In this document: piece after piece, positions 37,068 to 46,448 of the stretch | Layout: every line of letters starts with the position of its first letter | Position numbering within the stretch: position 1 is the stretch's first letter | Source of the DNA: Polynucleobacter rarus | Lineage (GTDB): Bacteria; Pseudomonadota; Gammaproteobacteria; Burkholderiales; Burkholderiaceae | Length of the DNA stretch: 64,000 nt | Reading direction: 5' to 3' | Assembly (NCBI RefSeq): GCF_003072505.1 | Contig: NZ_NTGB01000001.1 | Coordinates: 2,281,955 to 2,345,954 of the forward strand | Position numbers and translations under genes: made by a program | The notes under the pieces: generated by a model | Databases searched by the model: none | What the model saw: only the letters and a program-made list of their open reading frames with translations | Told to the model about the DNA's origin: nothing

Positions 37068-38257
37068 TTTATTTTTAACAGCCCATCATATATTTTTTTA
37101 TAAGCTTTGGTACCATCTTTCAATGAAAAATTGGTTAAAGCAACGTTTCTACAACGCTCTTGAATATCTGACTGTTTCTTTAACTCTAATAAACATTCGA
37201 GTCCATTTTTTATGGTCTCATTTTCAAAACTTTTAATTGCAACGCCGACTCGATTTGTTTCTAAAATCAGAGCCATATCCCCCACCCCGGAGTTACTTAA
37301 ACAGGGTATTCCACACCCTAAAAATTCTGCTAATTTTGTTGGAGCAGATGCTTGCTTGGAAAATGTTGGCTTTATAAAAAATATTCCAGCGTCCATTTGT
37401 GACATTAGTTGGGGAATTTCAGAATGCTTCGCAGAAATTAATTTTATAGATTCTTTTGGTAAAGATTCTTTTCTAAGTAATTCTTGAATATATTCGTGCT
37501 CACCTTTATTTACTATCAAAAATTTAGCATTGGGGTTAATTTCTAGTAATTGCTTAAATGCTGAAATAACTTCTTTAAAAAGATACCATGTACCCACTGA
37601 CCCCACATAACCTAATGTGAAGCTATCATTGAGCTGTTTCACATCTTGAGGTTTAAATAAGTCAAGATTTGCACAAGTCGGTATAACAGTCATCGGTGGT
37701 AAATTGTTCTTCAAATATTGGAATTTCTCCACTTCTCGCACAGCTGCATATGTGAGTGAAACAACATGATCAGCTGATAACAAAAATAAGCGTTCAAAAT
37801 GTTTAGCAACTCGAAATAATTTACTTTCTCGTTTCCACAATCCTCCATCTAAGCGTTCATCAGCCCAAAAGCCACGCATATCAAATATATACTTTACTCT
37901 TGAAATTTTTTTTAAAATAAGAGCCATTACAGATGGTACATAACTTCTTGCATGTACAATTTTTAATTGGTATCGAATAATCAGATAAAGCCCAAGGAGA
38001 CTACCACAAAAAATATCCCAAAAAGTTGCGAATGCAGATGGCCTTTTGTGATATTTGAGTGGGTGCCAAACTATGTTGTGGTCTTGAATATCTCGTAATA
38101 TTTCACTTCTTTCAATATTTTTTTTCCAATCCTCAGTTTTTTCAAAACTTATTAGATGGATGATATGTTCTTTTGACAAACCTTTTAAATATGACATGAC
38201 CTGGGATTGTCCAAGTGGTTCAAGCATTCCATCGTAAGATATATATAGTATCCCCAC
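37064..38257 (-). CDS. Glycosyltransferase family 4-like
   Basis: A 397-residue GT-B enzyme. GILYISYDGMLEPLGQSQV is the diagnostic N-terminus of a GT4 group common in O-antigen and capsule clusters, followed by YIFDMRGFWADERLDGG and a C-terminal SAPTKLAEFLGCGIPCLSNSGVGD (EX7E-like). Start is GTG 38257 with AAGG six nt upstream. Coupled by ATGA to the next glycosyltransferase, suggesting the two act on the same repeat unit. Confidence 0.85.
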   Translation of the reverse strand: MGILYISYDGMLEPLGQSQVMSYLKGLSKEHIIHLISFEKTEDWKKNIERSEILRDIQDHNIVWHPLKYHKRPSAFATFWDIFCGSLLGLYLIIRYQLKIVHARSYVPSVMALILKKISRVKYIFDMRGFWADERLDGGLWKRESKLFRVAKHFERLFLLSADHVVSLTYAAVREVEKFQYLKNNLPPMTVIPTCANLDLFKPQDVKQLNDSFTLGYVGSVGTWYLFKEVISAFKQLLEINPNAKFLIVNKGEHEYIQELLRKESLPKESIKLISAKHSEIPQLMSQMDAGIFFIKPTFSKQASAPTKLAEFLGCGIPCLSNSGVGDMALILETNRVGVAIKSFENETIKNGLECLLELKKQSDIQERCRNVALTNFSLKDGTKAYKKIYDGLLKIK

Positions 38258-38346
38258 TCAAACCTTAATCTTAAGTAAATTTAAGTAGTATTTTGGTGAT
38301 TTCAAAATTGACAGAGCCTTAGTTTACGTAAGTTCTAAAATAATCA

Positions 38347-39453
38347 TTAATTATGAAAAAAATATTCCAAATATTCTTCAGATATTTTCTCAACAGAAAA
38401 GTCTTTCGCTCGATTCTTTAAATCTTCATGAGAATGGGTTTCTTTTAAACTTTCAAGCATTGCATTTGCTAAGGCATGTGTATCCTTCACAGGAACTAAT
38501 TTGCCATAACGTCCATTTTCAAGTATTTCAGCAGGTCCACTTGGGCAGTTTGTTGAAACTATCGGTACTCCGTGCTCTAAAGCTTCAACAATAACATTAC
38601 CAAATCCTTCTCTTATTGAGCTCAAAACAAATAAATCAGCACTTTTATACCATGGGTTAGGATCTAATTGATAACCAGGTAAAAAGACTCTATCTGATAA
38701 ATTATTACTAATAATTAACTCTTCTAATAAAGGCCTCATCGATCCTTCTCCTAAAATCACTAGATTTATATTTAATTCTTTTGGCATTTGCGAAAAAGCT
38801 TTTATTAATGTTAAATGATCTTTTTCTGGGGTTAGTCTACCTACTGAAAGTATTTTAAAAGCACTGTTTGGATTCCAACTTGGTTCCCTAGGCATGACTT
38901 CTAAAGTATTTTTTAATTTTATATTAGATGTTGGGTTAAATATGACTCTAATTAATTTATTTGATATATTTCCTAAATCTGATAAATCTTTTTTCAACCC
39001 TTCAGAAACTGTAATAATTCCATTAGATTTTGGATATGTAAATTGAATTAATTTTTTTAGTAAGGTATATTTAAATTTACTAATATTTGAATAAGCTAAA
39101 CTAAGGCTTTCATGCTCACTTAGGAAAAGTTTTCCTTTTTTTCCAGAAAGTATCCAAGAAATAACTACTATTGAAGTTAATGGCCACATAGCAGTAATAA
39201 GTATATCTGATTCAGACATACTTATTTTATTTACCAATGGAAGAATTGAGTCTCTCATTCGAAGAGTATTTAAATTCACAACCTTAATATTAGAAGATAG
39301 CAACGGAATTAATACCCCATTTTCAGCATCACCTCTTAGTAAAATAATTTCTAATAAATATTTTTTCGAAGACCAATAATTTGCGAGATTAACATGTAAT
39401 TTTTCAGCTCCTCCTCCACCTAATGTGGGAAGAATGATTGTGATTTTTTTCAT
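38347..39453 (-). CDS. Glycosyltransferase family 4
   Basis: A 368-residue GT-B enzyme. ITIILPTLGGGGAEKLHVNLA is the Gly-rich N-terminal loop, ILSVGRLTPEKDHLTLIKAF the linker strand and LFVLSSIREGFGNVIVEALEHGVPIV the EX7E donor motif, all textbook for WbpX/PglA-type GT4 enzymes. Located 7 nt after the unknown gene at 39.5-40.4 kb. Three GT4 genes in this part of the block fit a repeat of about four sugars, but this is an estimate. Confidence 0.9.
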   Translation of the reverse strand: MKKITIILPTLGGGGAEKLHVNLANYWSSKKYLLEIILLRGDAENGVLIPLLSSNIKVVNLNTLRMRDSILPLVNKISMSESDILITAMWPLTSIVVISWILSGKKGKLFLSEHESLSLAYSNISKFKYTLLKKLIQFTYPKSNGIITVSEGLKKDLSDLGNISNKLIRVIFNPTSNIKLKNTLEVMPREPSWNPNSAFKILSVGRLTPEKDHLTLIKAFSQMPKELNINLVILGEGSMRPLLEELIISNNLSDRVFLPGYQLDPNPWYKSADLFVLSSIREGFGNVIVEALEHGVPIVSTNCPSGPAEILENGRYGKLVPVKDTHALANAMLESLKETHSHEDLKNRAKDFSVEKISEEYLEYFFHN

Positions 39454-39459
39454 TGAATC

Positions 39460-40422
39460 TTATAATTTAAATGACGGTAATAAACGCTTACTTCTTCTAA
39501 TAATTCCTGAAGAGTACCCACTTAATTGTCCATAAACACTCCAACCTAGCGCTTTTTTTATTTCATTAGGATTTAACTTATATTTTTCACCAATTTCTTC
39601 TTTTGCATAATCCAAATTTTGTAAACCGTTTTTGGGGTGATCTTTAAAGAACTGAGGAAATTTGTTTTTTATATAAAGCTCATTGGATACTTTAAGTGAA
39701 TGTTCAATACGGTTTAATGAATGATTATGAAAATTATTATTTGTTAAATAAATTGTCTCTTCGTAAGAATAAAATGGTCCTGAGAACGAAAATGAGCAAC
39801 CGGAATATAACGCATACAACATATGACTTCCCATACAGTTTGAAGTAACATATTTAAATTTATCCAGCATAAAACGAACTCTTAAAAGACTATTTGCATC
39901 TGCGGGGTTAGCTCCCTGAATTACATTTAATCCCATTTTTAGAGCTAAGTGATAAATAGGTTTATTAATATCTAAATAATGAATACTTACATAGATACTT
40001 TCGAAATCTTTTTTTAAAGAAAGTAAGTAGTCAAAGTATTTCTCCTGATTGTTTGTTAAAATTTCTGATTCAGCTGAATGAGGTGGGTATGCTAATAACG
40101 AATTATTATTTCTTAGGTCGTGCTGTTGAGGTACGTAAGAAAAAGGCAATCCGCCTGCTGTCACATTTGTAAACCCCTCTTGAATAAGTAAATTTTTATG
40201 CACTTCATTTTGAACAACGATTGATAGATCTCTCCTATATTTTTCAAACCCCATGATTTCTGAATTAACTGAGTCCCACCAAAACCAACCATGAACCCAG
40301 TCAGCGAATGATCTTGGTGCATATCTTAATCCAAGTCTAGAGGCTAGTACATTAGAAAATCCATATCTGTCAATACCACTTCTATTTTTTATAAATTTGT
40401 ATTTAGGTAAACAATTATTCAT
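39460..40422 (-). CDS. Unrecognised protein of pseudaminate/capsule locus
   Basis: A 320-residue soluble protein that I cannot assign. No signal peptide or membrane helix. It contains FADWVHGWFWWDS, LAYPPHSAESE, VIQGANPADANSLLR and a SNCMGSHMLYALYSGCSFSFSGP stretch in which a Ser/Gly-rich segment follows a His, a pattern resembling GT-B glycan-processing enzymes (polysialyltransferase-like or capsular transferases). It lies directly downstream of pseI (28 nt) and upstream of a GT4 gene. A role as the transferase that uses CMP-pseudaminate is a reasonable guess because no other candidate is near, yet it is only an inference. Confidence 0.5.
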   Translation of the reverse strand: MNNCLPKYKFIKNRSGIDRYGFSNVLASRLGLRYAPRSFADWVHGWFWWDSVNSEIMGFEKYRRDLSIVVQNEVHKNLLIQEGFTNVTAGGLPFSYVPQQHDLRNNNSLLAYPPHSAESEILTNNQEKYFDYLLSLKKDFESIYVSIHYLDINKPIYHLALKMGLNVIQGANPADANSLLRVRFMLDKFKYVTSNCMGSHMLYALYSGCSFSFSGPFYSYEETIYLTNNNFHNHSLNRIEHSLKVSNELYIKNKFPQFFKDHPKNGLQNLDYAKEEIGEKYKLNPNEIKKALGWSVYGQLSGYSSGIIRRSKRLLPSFKL

Positions 40423-40449
40423 TATTAGAAATTATAAAATTCGAGTTTT

Positions 40450-41496
40450 TTAAAACAGGTTCCAACTAACTGGTGTACCAATTTTAATGTCTTGATTGAT
40501 TTTTCTACCCATAATCAAATTAATGTATTTAGTAGGTAACCCTAGACCAGGTCTTATGGCTTTGGTATTTTCTTGATTTAAAATATCTCCGGCTTTTAAA
40601 TCTTTAACGATATAAAGTGATCTTCTATACATCAGAGATTTATTTTCAGCCTCAGTAGGTCCGTATGTGACTTTGCCCAAGGATTTCCAGGCTCGTTCAA
40701 TTTCAATTACGAGTTGTGCCATTTCTAATGGTTCCATGGAGAAAGCACTATCTACACCCCCATCCTTTCGATTAAGTGTGAAATGTTTTTCAATTACTGA
40801 TGCTCCCATAGCAATACTTGCTACTGATACACCTACACCCATAGTATGATCAGAAAGTCCAACCTCACAATTGAACATGTTTCTAAGGTGTGGAATTGTT
40901 AAAATATTGGTATTTTCAGGAGTAGCTGGATATGTACTAGTACACTTTAATAATATCAAATCTTTGCAACCCGCACTTCTCGCTGTTCGAACAGTTTCGT
41001 CCAACTCTGCGATAGTTGCCATTCCAGTTGAAATGATTAATGGCTTCCCTGTTGCAGCTACTCGTTTAATTAAGGGTAGATCTGTGTTTTCAAAAGACGC
41101 AATTTTATAACATGGAACGTCAAGTTGTTCGAGAAACTCTACTGAGGTATCATCAAATGGTGTGCTAAAAGCTAATATTCCAAGTCTTTTTGCCTTGTCA
41201 AAAATTTCCTTATGCCACTCCCATGGTGTATAAGCCTCCGCATATAACTTATATAGAGATTTACCTTGCCATAAGCTACTTTGATCCCCGATATGAAACT
41301 CTCTTTCATCCAAATCTAAGGTCATAGTATCAGGGGTATATGTTTGAATTTTTAATGCATGAGCACCACTTCGAGCAACGGCTTCAACGATTTCTAATGC
41401 TCTTTCAAGAGATTGATTATGATTGCCAGACATTTCAGCAATTACAAATGGTTTTTCATTTAAACCAATATTTATATTTCCTATCTTTAATGCCAT
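40450..41496 (-). CDS. pseI: Pseudaminic acid synthase
   Basis: Condenses 2,4-diacetamido-2,4,6-trideoxy-altrose with phosphoenolpyruvate to pseudaminate. A TIM barrel (FVIAEMSGNHNQSLERALE, HALKIQTYTPDTMTL, FSTPFDDTSVEFLE, ISTGMA, LLKCTSTYP, GLSDHTMG) is followed by a C-terminal SAF domain starting at RRSLYIVKDLKAGD. The HNQSL and EREFHI features favour PseI over NeuB or LegI. 348 residues. ATG with a strong AAGGAG site. Confidence 0.93.
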   Translation of the reverse strand: MALKIGNINIGLNEKPFVIAEMSGNHNQSLERALEIVEAVARSGAHALKIQTYTPDTMTLDLDEREFHIGDQSSLWQGKSLYKLYAEAYTPWEWHKEIFDKAKRLGILAFSTPFDDTSVEFLEQLDVPCYKIASFENTDLPLIKRVAATGKPLIISTGMATIAELDETVRTARSAGCKDLILLKCTSTYPATPENTNILTIPHLRNMFNCEVGLSDHTMGVGVSVASIAMGASVIEKHFTLNRKDGGVDSAFSMEPLEMAQLVIEIERAWKSLGKVTYGPTEAENKSLMYRRSLYIVKDLKAGDILNQENTKAIRPGLGLPTKYINLIMGRKINQDIKIGTPVSWNLF

Positions 41497-41522
41497 TTAT
41501 TTCTCCTTAATTGATGTTTTAT

Positions 41523-42221
41523 TCAATTATCAACAATATAATTTCTTGCTCCTAACCAACCTAAATTAGATACTATATCTAAAATGGAAAGATGGGATAT
41601 AAACTCCATAGAACCTTTTTGTAAATAAGGGATAGGATTATAATTTTGATAAATTAATTTAATATTTGTATTTTCTTCGAAACCATCTAATTCTAAGTAA
41701 TTCTTTGAACCAATTGGTGATAAATATGAAGTTGCTTTTAAAGATTCACAAATAGCAATAAGTTTATCAGTTCTAACGCCTTCAATATTTAAGCAAGAAG
41801 ATAAATAAATATTTGATTTAATATTCAATTTTTTTAAGGAAAAAAGGATAATTTCTTGATTTAAATTAGATAGTAAATTTTCATCTGAATTCATTAATAG
41901 ATTAACTATTTCAAGCCCATTTTCAAAGTATGGGTGCTTTGAATAGTTAATTATAAAACTTTTTAGAAATTTCTTTTTCCAATACACTAAATTAGTTAAC
42001 TTTGTTTCATTTATTTTTTGAGATTTATTTTCATGCTTTATTGGTAAACTAATCCAATTTACGACTCCATTCATCAAAATTCTATTTCTGGTTTGCCAGC
42101 TTTGATTTTCAAGTTGTACATCATCTAAAAAAATAAATTTATCAGAATTATGAATTAAATTGAAATAGCCTGCCCAAGGTAAAAATGTTGGTTGCATAAT
42201 AGAAACAGTAATATTTATCAC
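41523..42221 (-). CDS. WbqC-like family protein
   Basis: A 232-residue protein of the WbqC family, whose function is not established. The MQPTFLPWAGYFNLIHNSD and FIFLDDVQLENQSWQTRNRI segments are the family signature, and SYLSPIGSKNYL with a later NYNPIPY are also present. GTG start at 42221. WbqC-like genes recur next to amino-sugar or sialic-acid-like genes, as here between pseI and the acetyltransferase. Whether it replaces a missing step of pseudaminate synthesis is open. Confidence 0.85.
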   Translation of the reverse strand: MINITVSIMQPTFLPWAGYFNLIHNSDKFIFLDDVQLENQSWQTRNRILMNGVVNWISLPIKHENKSQKINETKLTNLVYWKKKFLKSFIINYSKHPYFENGLEIVNLLMNSDENLLSNLNQEIILFSLKKLNIKSNIYLSSCLNIEGVRTDKLIAICESLKATSYLSPIGSKNYLELDGFEENTNIKLIYQNYNPIPYLQKGSMEFISHLSILDIVSNLGWLGARNYIVDN

Positions 42222-42269
42222 TTTGTGCCCCTAATTTCTTTACTTTATAATTTTAATTACACTTAATTT

Positions 42270-42719
42270 TTATATAGTATAAGTAACTTGTGATAACTCT
42301 GCTCCAAGATTTTCCAGAATCGAAATAAAATCTTTATTACTTGGGGACAGATTAAAGTCAAATGATTCAGTTCTTATAGAAGGGATTGCCTTCAATGGTT
42401 TATACTTTTTTAATATTTGAGTTATTATTAATGGGATTACAATTTTTTGGTTCTCTAACACATTAATTCCAATTGAATTATTTTTCAACAGGTATGCTGT
42501 ACCAATTATTTTTTCATTATATTTGACAATAAACCAAATTCGATAAGGGTGATTTAAAACAAAATTAATATGCTGTTCGTAATTTGGCATCGAGATATGG
42601 CTTATATTTTTTCTTCTTTTTAATAATATTTCGTAAAGGATTTGAACATAATCGTAATTTTTTTTAATTCTAATTAATGAAATATTATTTTTGCTAATAT
42701 GTGTTTTACTTTTGCTCAT
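42270..42719 (-). CDS. GNAT-like N-acetyltransferase (PseH-like)
   Basis: A 149-residue protein with a GNAT-type layout: IWFIVKYNEKIIGTAYLLK then SIGINVLENQKIVIPLIITQIL, where the acetyl-CoA pyrophosphate loop is expected. It is weakly conserved and shorter than typical PseH (about 160-180). In the pseudaminate pathway PseH adds the N4 acetyl group to UDP-4-amino-4,6-dideoxy-AltNAc after PseC. Position between pseF and pseI makes PseH the natural candidate. The usual Q/RxxGxG/A loop is poorly preserved, so confidence is moderate. Confidence 0.6.
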   Translation of the reverse strand: MSKSKTHISKNNISLIRIKKNYDYVQILYEILLKRRKNISHISMPNYEQHINFVLNHPYRIWFIVKYNEKIIGTAYLLKNNSIGINVLENQKIVIPLIITQILKKYKPLKAIPSIRTESFDFNLSPSNKDFISILENLGAELSQVTYTI

Positions 42720-42756
42720 TTTGCAGATCTATATTTCACTATTTTAAATAATTTAA

Positions 42757-43440
42757 TTAAATCTGATTTTTATAGGTTATTGTATTTAAATTTCCATGAA
42801 AACCCTTGTGTTCGAATATCTTTGAAAACCCATATTTCAAAACAAATTCATGATGTACTGGATTAGTATAAATAATTATAGTTTCATATTCCTTAAATTT
42901 AATTAATAATTTATTTAGTATAAATTGATCAAAAGGATTATATAAATATAAAATAAATTTTTGACCATATTCTTTTGGATTTATCTCTGTAACATCTTTT
43001 ATATAATAATTACCTTTTGTACCATAAATTTTCAAATGATTTTGTTGCGCAATTTCTATCAATTCAGGAACTATATCTAGTCCAAATATGTCTTGTTTTA
43101 TATTTTTATTTGAGCATAATTTAGTCCAAATAATTCCTACTTTACCTTTGCCACATCCAATATCTATAAATTTATAGTTTATAAATGTATCTCCTAATAT
43201 TTTTTCTACCCTTTTAAATATTCTTTTTACTTCATTTGTCCATGATGCCATATAAATTTCAGCATACTTTAAATTTTCATTATTTTGCTTAATATAATCT
43301 TTGGGTAACCATAAATGGGTATCCACACCATAATATAAGTCAAAAAAATGTGCCTGAAAAAAGTAATAAAACGGAAGTCTAATTCCTTTTGCTTTAAACA
43401 TTCTGTAATAGTTTTTAAACGTAAATGATGGTCTAGTCAT
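42757..43440 (-). CDS. Class I SAM methyltransferase
   Basis: A 227-residue methyltransferase-like protein. YKFIDIGCGKGKVGIIW is SAM motif I and IFGLDIVPELIEIAQQN the acidic loop; the rest contains FILYLYNPFDQFILNKLL, typical of a small group beside sugar genes. Very AT-rich coding sequence, like the genes around it. It lies between pseF and the PseH-like gene. It could methylate pseudaminate or its precursors, or a nearby sugar; this is an inference from position. Confidence 0.75.
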   Translation of the reverse strand: MTRPSFTFKNYYRMFKAKGIRLPFYYFFQAHFFDLYYGVDTHLWLPKDYIKQNNENLKYAEIYMASWTNEVKRIFKRVEKILGDTFINYKFIDIGCGKGKVGIIWTKLCSNKNIKQDIFGLDIVPELIEIAQQNHLKIYGTKGNYYIKDVTEINPKEYGQKFILYLYNPFDQFILNKLLIKFKEYETIIIYTNPVHHEFVLKYGFSKIFEHKGFHGNLNTITYKNQI

Positions 43441-43511
43441 ATTATTTATTAACTGAAATATTAATTTACTTTTATTGTATAAAAGGTTTTGTTAAGTTAA
43501 AAGTTTGATGA

Positions 43512-44201
43512 TTATATATTTTTTATATTTTTGAATATTTTTTCTGCTCTTATCCAATCATCAGGAGTATCAATATCTTGGACTCTCCATCTAGGCAATG
43601 TTATTGCGCCTGAATTTTTAGAAAACATTTTTTTTTCTTCAATCCAAGATTTCGTATCTCCCCAATAAAATTGAGCAGCGTCATGAAATGCAGAAGGTAA
43701 ATCCTGTGATCTTGTATCGAAGTGCTCTGGAAAAAACATTTCTAATCCCCCATTCGAGTCCAACTGAAATGATCTAAAAATTGATGTTCCAAAGTCTGTT
43801 ATTGAAAATACATAATCTTTTTTTTCTGATTTTAGTTTCTTAAATGCAACAACTAAATCCTGTACTTGAATAAAAGGAGCTGTGGCATATATGCAGCAAA
43901 CAGCTTCCAAATTCGAATATTTATTTAAAGCCCAATTAGTCGAATGTGCAATTACTTTTGTAGTACCTACAAAATCATTTGACAATTCTTCGGGACGTAC
44001 AAAGGGAACCTCAGCTCCAAATTCTTTCGAAATTTGGGCAATTTCATCGTCATCTGTTGAGACTATTACATTACTAAACAACCCTGATTCTCTAGCAACC
44101 TCAATTGACCAAGCGATTATTGGCTTACCACAAAAATCCTTAATATTTTTCCTAGGAATTCTTTTACTGCCTCCTCTGGCAGGTATAACGGCTATATTCA
44201 T
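43512..44201 (-). CDS. pseF: Pseudaminic acid cytidylyltransferase
   Basis: Activates pseudaminate with CTP to CMP-pseudaminate. MNIAVIPARGGSKRIPRKNIK is the CMP-NeuAc synthetase-type nucleotide loop, followed by PIIAWSIEVARESGLF, VSTDDDEIA and EVPFVRPEELSNDF. RWRVQDIDTPDDW at the C-terminus is the PseF/NeuA metal-site region. 229 residues. It is separated from pseC by the decayed sugar O-methyltransferase. Confidence 0.94.
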   Translation of the reverse strand: MNIAVIPARGGSKRIPRKNIKDFCGKPIIAWSIEVARESGLFSNVIVSTDDDEIAQISKEFGAEVPFVRPEELSNDFVGTTKVIAHSTNWALNKYSNLEAVCCIYATAPFIQVQDLVVAFKKLKSEKKDYVFSITDFGTSIFRSFQLDSNGGLEMFFPEHFDTRSQDLPSAFHDAAQFYWGDTKSWIEEKKMFSKNSGAITLPRWRVQDIDTPDDWIRAEKIFKNIKNI

Positions 44202-44284
44202 TTTCTTTTATGTTTTAAATGCATGAGTTCAGTATTGAAATTGTCTATTGTTTCTAAACCAAATGGTATTACATTTCTTTCGAC

Positions 44285-45253
44285 TTAATCATATTTAGGT
44301 AACATATTAAGATAATCATCACCTAGAATTGGCTTAATAACTCCCACATCATTTTCTTTTGAGATATTCTTACCTTCCTTATTATTCCTTAACATATTCC
44401 AAGTAAATTCTAACCTTCTTACTTGTTCAAGATAATTTCTCACAACTTTTGGTTCCATCTCCTGAAAAGATATAAAGTTTACAAATAAATCAACTTTATC
44501 TTGTAAGTTTTTTATTTGCCATGAACAAAGTGCCGATACTTTTGGTAAATTTAAATAAAAATATCTTGCTTATTGGCGGTCTCTTCGTAGATCCGGACAT
44601 TTTCCACTCGAAATACATTACTTAAATAATTTTGAGCGATATAACTGAGATGTTGAATATCCACATCAATATACTTAAAATTTGTTAAACCAGAAGTTTT
44701 TAGAACTTCACCTAAAGTTCCAAATCCCCTACCAATTTCAAGCACTGTTTGAAAAGTTTCATCTTGTTTCAAAGTTTTTTTCAGAATGCTAGTCCTAATA
44801 AGTAATTTAATGAACTTCTAATAAATTTTCTATTATTAAATTTGAATTTCTCAACCGTATTACCAAAATTTCTTTCTGTAAAGTTGTTAAGATAAGGTAC
44901 TTTATTTTGATTATCTGGTGCTTATTAAATTTTAAAGTCAAATAAAGCCTATGTAAATTCATTCAAGAATTGGTTAAGTGTAATTTGGTTTTTTTATTAT
45001 TTAATTCATCAAGTTGAAATTCATCTATTAATCTCTTAATGGTACTTAACTCAAAAGAATTCCCTAGATATCCATATGTTGGCACAAAATAATTCAGCTC
45101 AATGTCTATATTTCTAAAGTTATCAATTCCTTTATCTTTAAGTTCAGATTCAATTATTTTAAATGCTTCTTGCTAAAACAATTTTGGGCGAAATATAAAA
45201 TCTTGATTTTGCATATCAGTGAAAGCTAAATCCAGGGATGAATAACTATTCAT
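44285..45253 (-). pseudogene. Sugar O-methyltransferase, heavily decayed
   Basis: Translation in pieces follows a putative sugar O-methyltransferase from an ATG at 45253 to a stop at 44285, about 320 codons. Lesions are a TAG at 45173-45175 (FWQ expected), a TGA at 44963-44965, frame changes near 44925, 44780 (in an A-run, GLAF to KKTLKQ) and 44570 (in a T-run), and Gly to Arg in the SAM motif (LEIGRGFGTLGE instead of GGG). The readable parts include YVPTYG-like FVPTYGYLGNS, VPYLNNFTERNFG, FVNFISFQEMEP and a C-terminal GVIKPILGDDYLNMLP. Both substitutions and indels are present, so this looks like true decay rather than only homopolymer errors. Confidence 0.85.
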
Positions 45254-45267
45254 ATCTTTTCTTTCTT

Positions 45268-46446
45268 CTAAAAATTAATCATTAAAGATTTAATTGCATT
45301 AATTGTTTGACCCATTTGAATGTTTGTCAACTTTGCAAAAATAGGTATGCTCATAGCTTCAGTAAAGTACTTTTCGGCTTCTTTACAATACCCTTTGTCG
45401 AAACCCATTTTTTCAAAATATGGCTGCCTATAAACAGGAATGTAATGCAAATTTACTAAAACTCCTTGATTGCGCATTTCTTCGTAAACTTCTTTTTGAG
45501 TTTTATTTATTTGAGATAGATTTAAACGAATAACATACAAATGAAAACTCGACATCCCATTAGGGTCTTGCCATGGAGTGACTAAAGGTAAACCCTTTAA
45601 TAGTTCATCATAATTTTTTGCTATTACGTTACGTTTGGCTACAAACTCATCTAATCTCTGTAATTGACTTAATCCCAGTGCAGCTTGGATATCTGTCATG
45701 CGATAGTTATACCCCAATTCAATCTGTTGATAATTCCAGATTTCTTCTGTTGGTCTCTCTTCCATGTCAACCTTAGAATTTGAAATGCCATGGCTTCTTA
45801 AAAGTCTTAATTTTTTTGCCAAGTATTCATCATTTGTAAGTGCCATTCCACCCTCACCTGATGTGATGATTTTTACAGGATGAAAGCTAAAAACTGTAAT
45901 GTCACTAAATTTACAATTTCCAATCGGTTGATTTTTGTACTTACCTCCTATTGCATGCGATGCATCTTCAATAATCTTAAAGCCATAAACTTTACTAAGC
46001 TCATGGATTGCTTCCATATCACAAGATTGCCCGCAAAGGTGCACTGGGATTACTACTTTTGGTAATATCCCCCCTTTCTTAGCAATAGATAGCTTTTCAG
46101 CTAATCGATCAACACTTAAGTTGTATGTTTTAGAATCGATATCTACAAAATCAACACTTGCACCACAATATAATGCACAGTTTGCACTAGCAACAAAGGT
46201 ATTAGGAGATGTCCAAACGATATCCCCCTGACCAACATCTAATGCTAGGCATGCTATGTGTAATGCAGCAGTTGCATTACTTACAGCAATTCCATACTTT
46301 ACTTTGCAATAAGTCGATACCGCTTCCTCAAATGCAGGAACTACTGGTCCTTGAGTAAGAAAATCAGAACGTAAAACCTGTATTACGGCATCAATATCAT
46401 CCTGATTTATATCTTGTTTTCCATATGGGATCATTTCAATTTTCAC
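45268..46446 (-). CDS. pseC: UDP-4-amino-4,6-dideoxy-N-acetyl-beta-L-altrosamine transaminase
   Basis: PLP-dependent DegT/DnrJ/EryC1 aminotransferase of 392 residues, converting the 4-keto product of PseB to the 4-amino sugar. IPYGKQDINQDDIDAVIQVL and FLTQGP start the protein, HLCGQSCDMEAI and IEDASHAIGGKY follow, and the Schiff-base lysine is in FSFHPVKIITSGEGGM. The QDI and TQGP features and location next to pseB favour PseC. Two nt separate it from pseB. Confidence 0.95.
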   Translation of the reverse strand: MKIEMIPYGKQDINQDDIDAVIQVLRSDFLTQGPVVPAFEEAVSTYCKVKYGIAVSNATAALHIACLALDVGQGDIVWTSPNTFVASANCALYCGASVDFVDIDSKTYNLSVDRLAEKLSIAKKGGILPKVVIPVHLCGQSCDMEAIHELSKVYGFKIIEDASHAIGGKYKNQPIGNCKFSDITVFSFHPVKIITSGEGGMALTNDEYLAKKLRLLRSHGISNSKVDMEERPTEEIWNYQQIELGYNYRMTDIQAALGLSQLQRLDEFVAKRNVIAKNYDELLKGLPLVTPWQDPNGMSSFHLYVIRLNLSQINKTQKEVYEEMRNQGVLVNLHYIPVYRQPYFEKMGFDKGYCKEAEKYFTEAMSIPIFAKLTNIQMGQTINAIKSLMINF

Positions 46447-46448
46447 TA

